From the NCBI GenBank assembly GCA_903820565.1, contig CAIJHZ010000136.1, positions 1 to 15,341 on the forward strand: 15,341 bases of DNA, in the 5' to 3' direction. The notes under the pieces were generated by a model. It was not told where the DNA came from, did not search any database, and was given only the letters and a program-made list of their open reading frames with translations. Origin of the DNA: an uncultured Actinomycetes bacterium (GTDB lineage: Bacteria; Actinomycetota; Actinomycetes; Nanopelagicales; Nanopelagicaceae). Below, one piece after another: positions 13,498-15,341 of the stretch. The stretch's first letter is position 1. Each line of letters begins with the position of its first letter. The position numbers were made by a program, and so were the translations under genes.

Positions 13498-14187
13498 ATG
13501 AGTTCTTACTCCACAGTTGCATCAGTAGTTCTTGCGGCAGGCTCTGGAACTAGATTCGGAAACGACATAAATAAGGTGTGGTTACCACTTAAAGGGCGCC
13601 ATATTATTTCGAGGTCACTCACAAATGCTTCTGCGCACTTTAATGACTCTCGAATTATCCTTGTGATAAATCCAGATGACGAGGATTTTGCCCGTAGAGC
13701 TTTAGCAGAAGATGCGATGCCAACAAGTATTGAAATTGTTTACGGTGGTGCCAGTCGTCACGAAAGTGAATTTAATGCACTGCAGCACCTAAAGAGTGCA
13801 ATTATCGCCGGTGAGATCGAAACTGTATTAATCCATGATGGGGCAAGACCATTAGCTACACCTGAATTATTTTCTGCCATTGCAGATGCCGCTGCCGAAT
13901 ATGGTGGCGCAATTCCAACGATTGCCCTTGATCCGCATGAAATGGATACCACGCGCGGTGAATCTGTTGCGCGAGTTCAAACTCCACAAGGTTTTAGAGC
14001 TAAACCGCTATTGGAAGCATATGAGAAAGCAGTAGTAGAAGGTTTTATCGGGACTGATACATCTGCATGTATGGAGAAATTTTTTCCATCAGTAAAGATA
14101 CGTGCTGTTCCTGGGGATGTTTTTAATTTTAAGATTACCTACCCACAAGACTTAGCTATTGCGGAGTTGTTAGTTCCACTCCAATAA
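13498..14187 (+). CDS. ispD: IspD-family cytidylyltransferase with shortened acceptor arm
   Basis: IspD joins CMP from CTP to methylerythritol 4-phosphate. The 229-residue protein keeps the nucleotide half: LAAGSGTRFG at 12-21 with Arg19, Lys26, GGASRHES at 83-90, HDGARP at 113-118, QTPQGF at 161-166, TDTSA at 186-190 and Lys212 in NFKIT; Arg19, Lys26 and Lys212 match E. coli 20, 27 and 213. The stretch before QTPQGF (about 143-160) is some 6-9 residues shorter than in typical IspD. It lacks both the DT(M/I)K and the (D/E)R elements that correspond to E. coli Thr140 and Arg157, which contact the substrate phosphate. Thus the cytidylyltransferase class is clear but MEP specificity is uncertain; a TarI-like acceptor is possible. 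It is co-transcribed with the oxidoreductase and overlaps the convergent IspD-like gene by 18 bp. Confidence 0.8.
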   Translation: MSSYSTVASVVLAAGSGTRFGNDINKVWLPLKGRHIISRSLTNASAHFNDSRIILVINPDDEDFARRALAEDAMPTSIEIVYGGASRHESEFNALQHLKSAIIAGEIETVLIHDGARPLATPELFSAIADAAAEYGGAIPTIALDPHEMDTTRGESVARVQTPQGFRAKPLLEAYEKAVVEGFIGTDTSACMEKFFPSVKIRAVPGDVFNFKITYPQDLAIAELLVPLQ

Positions 14188-14793
14188 GTGCTTCATTAGT
14201 TGAATCTCTTTTTCTGAGTTAATACGGGTACTTTCGGGATCTGCCTCAACCGTGGCGATCATCGCATCGGCTTTTAAAGGAACAAACCAGGTTGAGGTAC
14301 TGCCATCAAAGTCAATGGCGTTATAGCGAATTAGTTCGGGGGTAGAAATCCTCTTCATTGAATTTCGGTCAATTGTTCCTTCTACACATCGATCGGCACT
14401 TATCGTTTTTAGAGTTTCGGTAAAGGCAGAAACCGGCCGGACCGCATCTATGGTCGGAGCCAAAGCTTGAAAAACTCGATCAAATTGAGCAGGTTTTGTT
14501 AAAGGCCTTTGTGAATCGTGAATCATTACTAATTCGCATGGTTGCGCCTTACTCAGTGAGCGGGCAAATTCTTGCGCAGAGTTTGGGTCACACTGAATCT
14601 TTTCCCAGTCAAGATCCAAGCGCTGAAGTAGTTCGGCGGTGCCTGCAACAGCTAGATGAGCACTTGATCCATATTGGGAAGTAAATGCACGTGCAGCGTC
14701 AAGGCAGGTTTCTAGGATGCTTTGATTCTTTAATGCGTGAAATGCAATTGGCGATGTAATCGCCACAACAACCTTCAGAGAAGGTGTGCTCAC
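14170..14793 (-). CDS. Diverged IspD-like protein lacking the CTP-binding loop
   Basis: This gene sits where ispD lies in mycobacteria, directly after carD, and its 207-residue product is recognisably IspD-derived. It retains HDSQRP at 92-97 (HDAARP in IspD), PVSAFTETLKT at 120-130 (the DTMKR arm), TIDRN at 140-144 (the VDRN arginine, E. coli Arg157), TPEL at 151-154 (TPQ.F) and a STRINSEKE end where IspD has NIKVT.PED. The N-terminal LAAGxGxR..PK loop is replaced by VAITSPIAFHALKNQ, without glycines or the Arg/Lys pair, and the late Lys is Arg. It is intact, with no frameshift. The start is GTG, 4 nt after the carD stop, without a clear ribosome binding site. It may be a non-catalytic partner of the plus-strand IspD or a gene drifting after replacement. 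Confidence 0.7.
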   Translation of the reverse strand: MSTPSLKVVVAITSPIAFHALKNQSILETCLDAARAFTSQYGSSAHLAVAGTAELLQRLDLDWEKIQCDPNSAQEFARSLSKAQPCELVMIHDSQRPLTKPAQFDRVFQALAPTIDAVRPVSAFTETLKTISADRCVEGTIDRNSMKRISTPELIRYNAIDFDGSTSTWFVPLKADAMIATVEADPESTRINSEKEIQLMKHLLEWN

Positions 14794-14797
14794 CGAT

Positions 14798-15280
14798 TTA
14801 GGAAGCTAGAACCTCGTCAAGGATTACTGCAGCCTTTTCTTCATCAGTGCGCTCAGCAAGTGCGAGCTCTGATACCAGGATCTGCTTCGCCTTGGCGAGC
14901 ATGCGCTTTTCACCAGCTGATAGTCCACGATCCAGATCACGACGATAAAGATCACGAACAACTTCGGCAACCTTAATAACATCACCTGAAGCAAGTTTTT
15001 CTAAATTTGCCTTGTAACGACGTGACCAGTTTGTTGGCTCTTCTGTGTAAGGCTGGCGCAATACGCTAAATACGCGATCTAGGCCGGCTGAATCAACAAC
15101 ATCACGAACTCCGACTAGATCTACATTGTCTGCAGGAACGCGGACGGTTAGATCGCCTTGAGCAACTTTCAACACTAGGTAGGTCTTTTCTTCACCCTTG
15201 ATCACACGAGTTTCAATAGCTTCAATTAATGCTGCCCCGTGGTGAGGATAAACAACGGTTTCGCCGACCTTAAATGTCAT
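14798..15280 (-). CDS. carD: CarD-family transcriptional regulator
   Basis: CarD binds the RNA polymerase beta subunit and stabilises the open complex at rRNA and many other promoters. The 160-residue protein follows mycobacterial CarD (162 residues) closely along its whole length. The N-terminal RNAP-interaction Tudor-like domain (VGETVVYPHHGAALIEAIE) is followed by a helical DNA-binding domain with EEPTNWSRRYKANLEKLASG, including the tryptophan that wedges into the transcription bubble, and by GLSAGEKRMLAKA. The ATG is preceded by AAGGG (15287-15291) at 6-nt spacing and by its own -10 box, so unlike several neighbours this mRNA has a leader of roughly 20-25 nt. The diverged IspD-like gene follows after 4 nt, probably in one operon. 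Confidence 0.97.
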   Translation of the reverse strand: MTFKVGETVVYPHHGAALIEAIETRVIKGEEKTYLVLKVAQGDLTVRVPADNVDLVGVRDVVDSAGLDRVFSVLRQPYTEEPTNWSRRYKANLEKLASGDVIKVAEVVRDLYRRDLDRGLSAGEKRMLAKAKQILVSELALAERTDEEKAAVILDEVLAS

Positions 15281-15304
15281 GTGATGCCCTTCGCTAGAGG
15301 GTCA

Positions 15305-15310
15305 ATTCTA
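15305..15310 (-). promoter_or_regulatory. carD: -10 box of the carD promoter
   Basis: On the minus strand TAGAAT lies 24 nt before the carD ATG. Upstream TTGTGA is 15 nt away, somewhat short for a -35 element. Between the box and the gene, CCCT and AGGG could form a small hairpin that includes the ribosome binding site. Confidence 0.5.
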
Positions 15311-15341
15311 CCAGCAATCCTTAGATCACAAAACCCGGTAA

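Noticed and set aside
14170..14793. Calling the minus-strand IspD-like gene a pseudogene
   Set aside because: There is no frameshift or internal stop, and many IspD motifs of the acceptor side are retained, so loss of function cannot be claimed from sequence alone.
1..15341. Mobile elements, CRISPR arrays, prophage or toxin-antitoxin genes
   Set aside because: No transposase, integrase, regularly spaced repeats or paired small genes were found; every larger frame is explained by the listed genes.

Overview
The window reads as chromosome from a small-genome, low-GC member of the Actinomycetota. Three things point there: a CarD almost identical in layout to the mycobacterial protein, a DUF3263 protein, and two gene orders known from mycobacteria (ppk1-mutT1, and carD-ispD-ispF-cysS-rlmB). 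The base composition leans to A+T. Gaps are a few bases, several convergent genes overlap at their 3' ends, and many start codons sit 6-7 nt after a TANNNT -10 box, which suggests leaderless mRNAs. A freshwater acI-type (Nanopelagicales) organism would fit, but that is inference.

Left part (1-4360). On the minus strand lie the 5' end of a DUF3263 gene and an SDR/DUF2867 oxidoreductase. The latter is divergent, by only 23 bp, from a type II NADH dehydrogenase (ndh) and an alpha/beta hydrolase on the plus strand. A beta-carbonic anhydrase then runs against the hydrolase and is preceded on its own strand by tRNA-Thr(UGU).

Middle part (4361-12121). Polyphosphate genes face each other: ppx on plus, and ppk1-mutT1 on minus, with the ppx and mutT1 stop codons sharing TTAA. 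Upstream of ppk1 a minus-strand run carries ispF-cysS-rlmB and an SGNH hydrolase.

Right part (12122-15341). This is the unusual region. In mycobacteria ispD lies between carD and ispF. Here that slot holds a diverged IspD-like gene that has lost the CTP-binding loop. Two plus-strand genes are wedged between it and ispF: a COG4091-type NAD(P) oxidoreductase (the superfamily of DRL, the alternative to DXR in the MEP isoprenoid pathway) and a second IspD-like cytidylyltransferase that keeps the CTP loop but has a shortened acceptor-side arm. The two IspD-like proteins are degenerate in complementary halves. They may form a split or heterodimeric MEP cytidylyltransferase, or a decaying ispD may have been replaced by an acquired oxidoreductase-cytidylyltransferase pair. 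I regard this as the most interesting part of the window.

No insertion sequence, CRISPR array, prophage gene or long unexplained gap was seen. The largest gene-free stretch is 183 nt (8318-8500).
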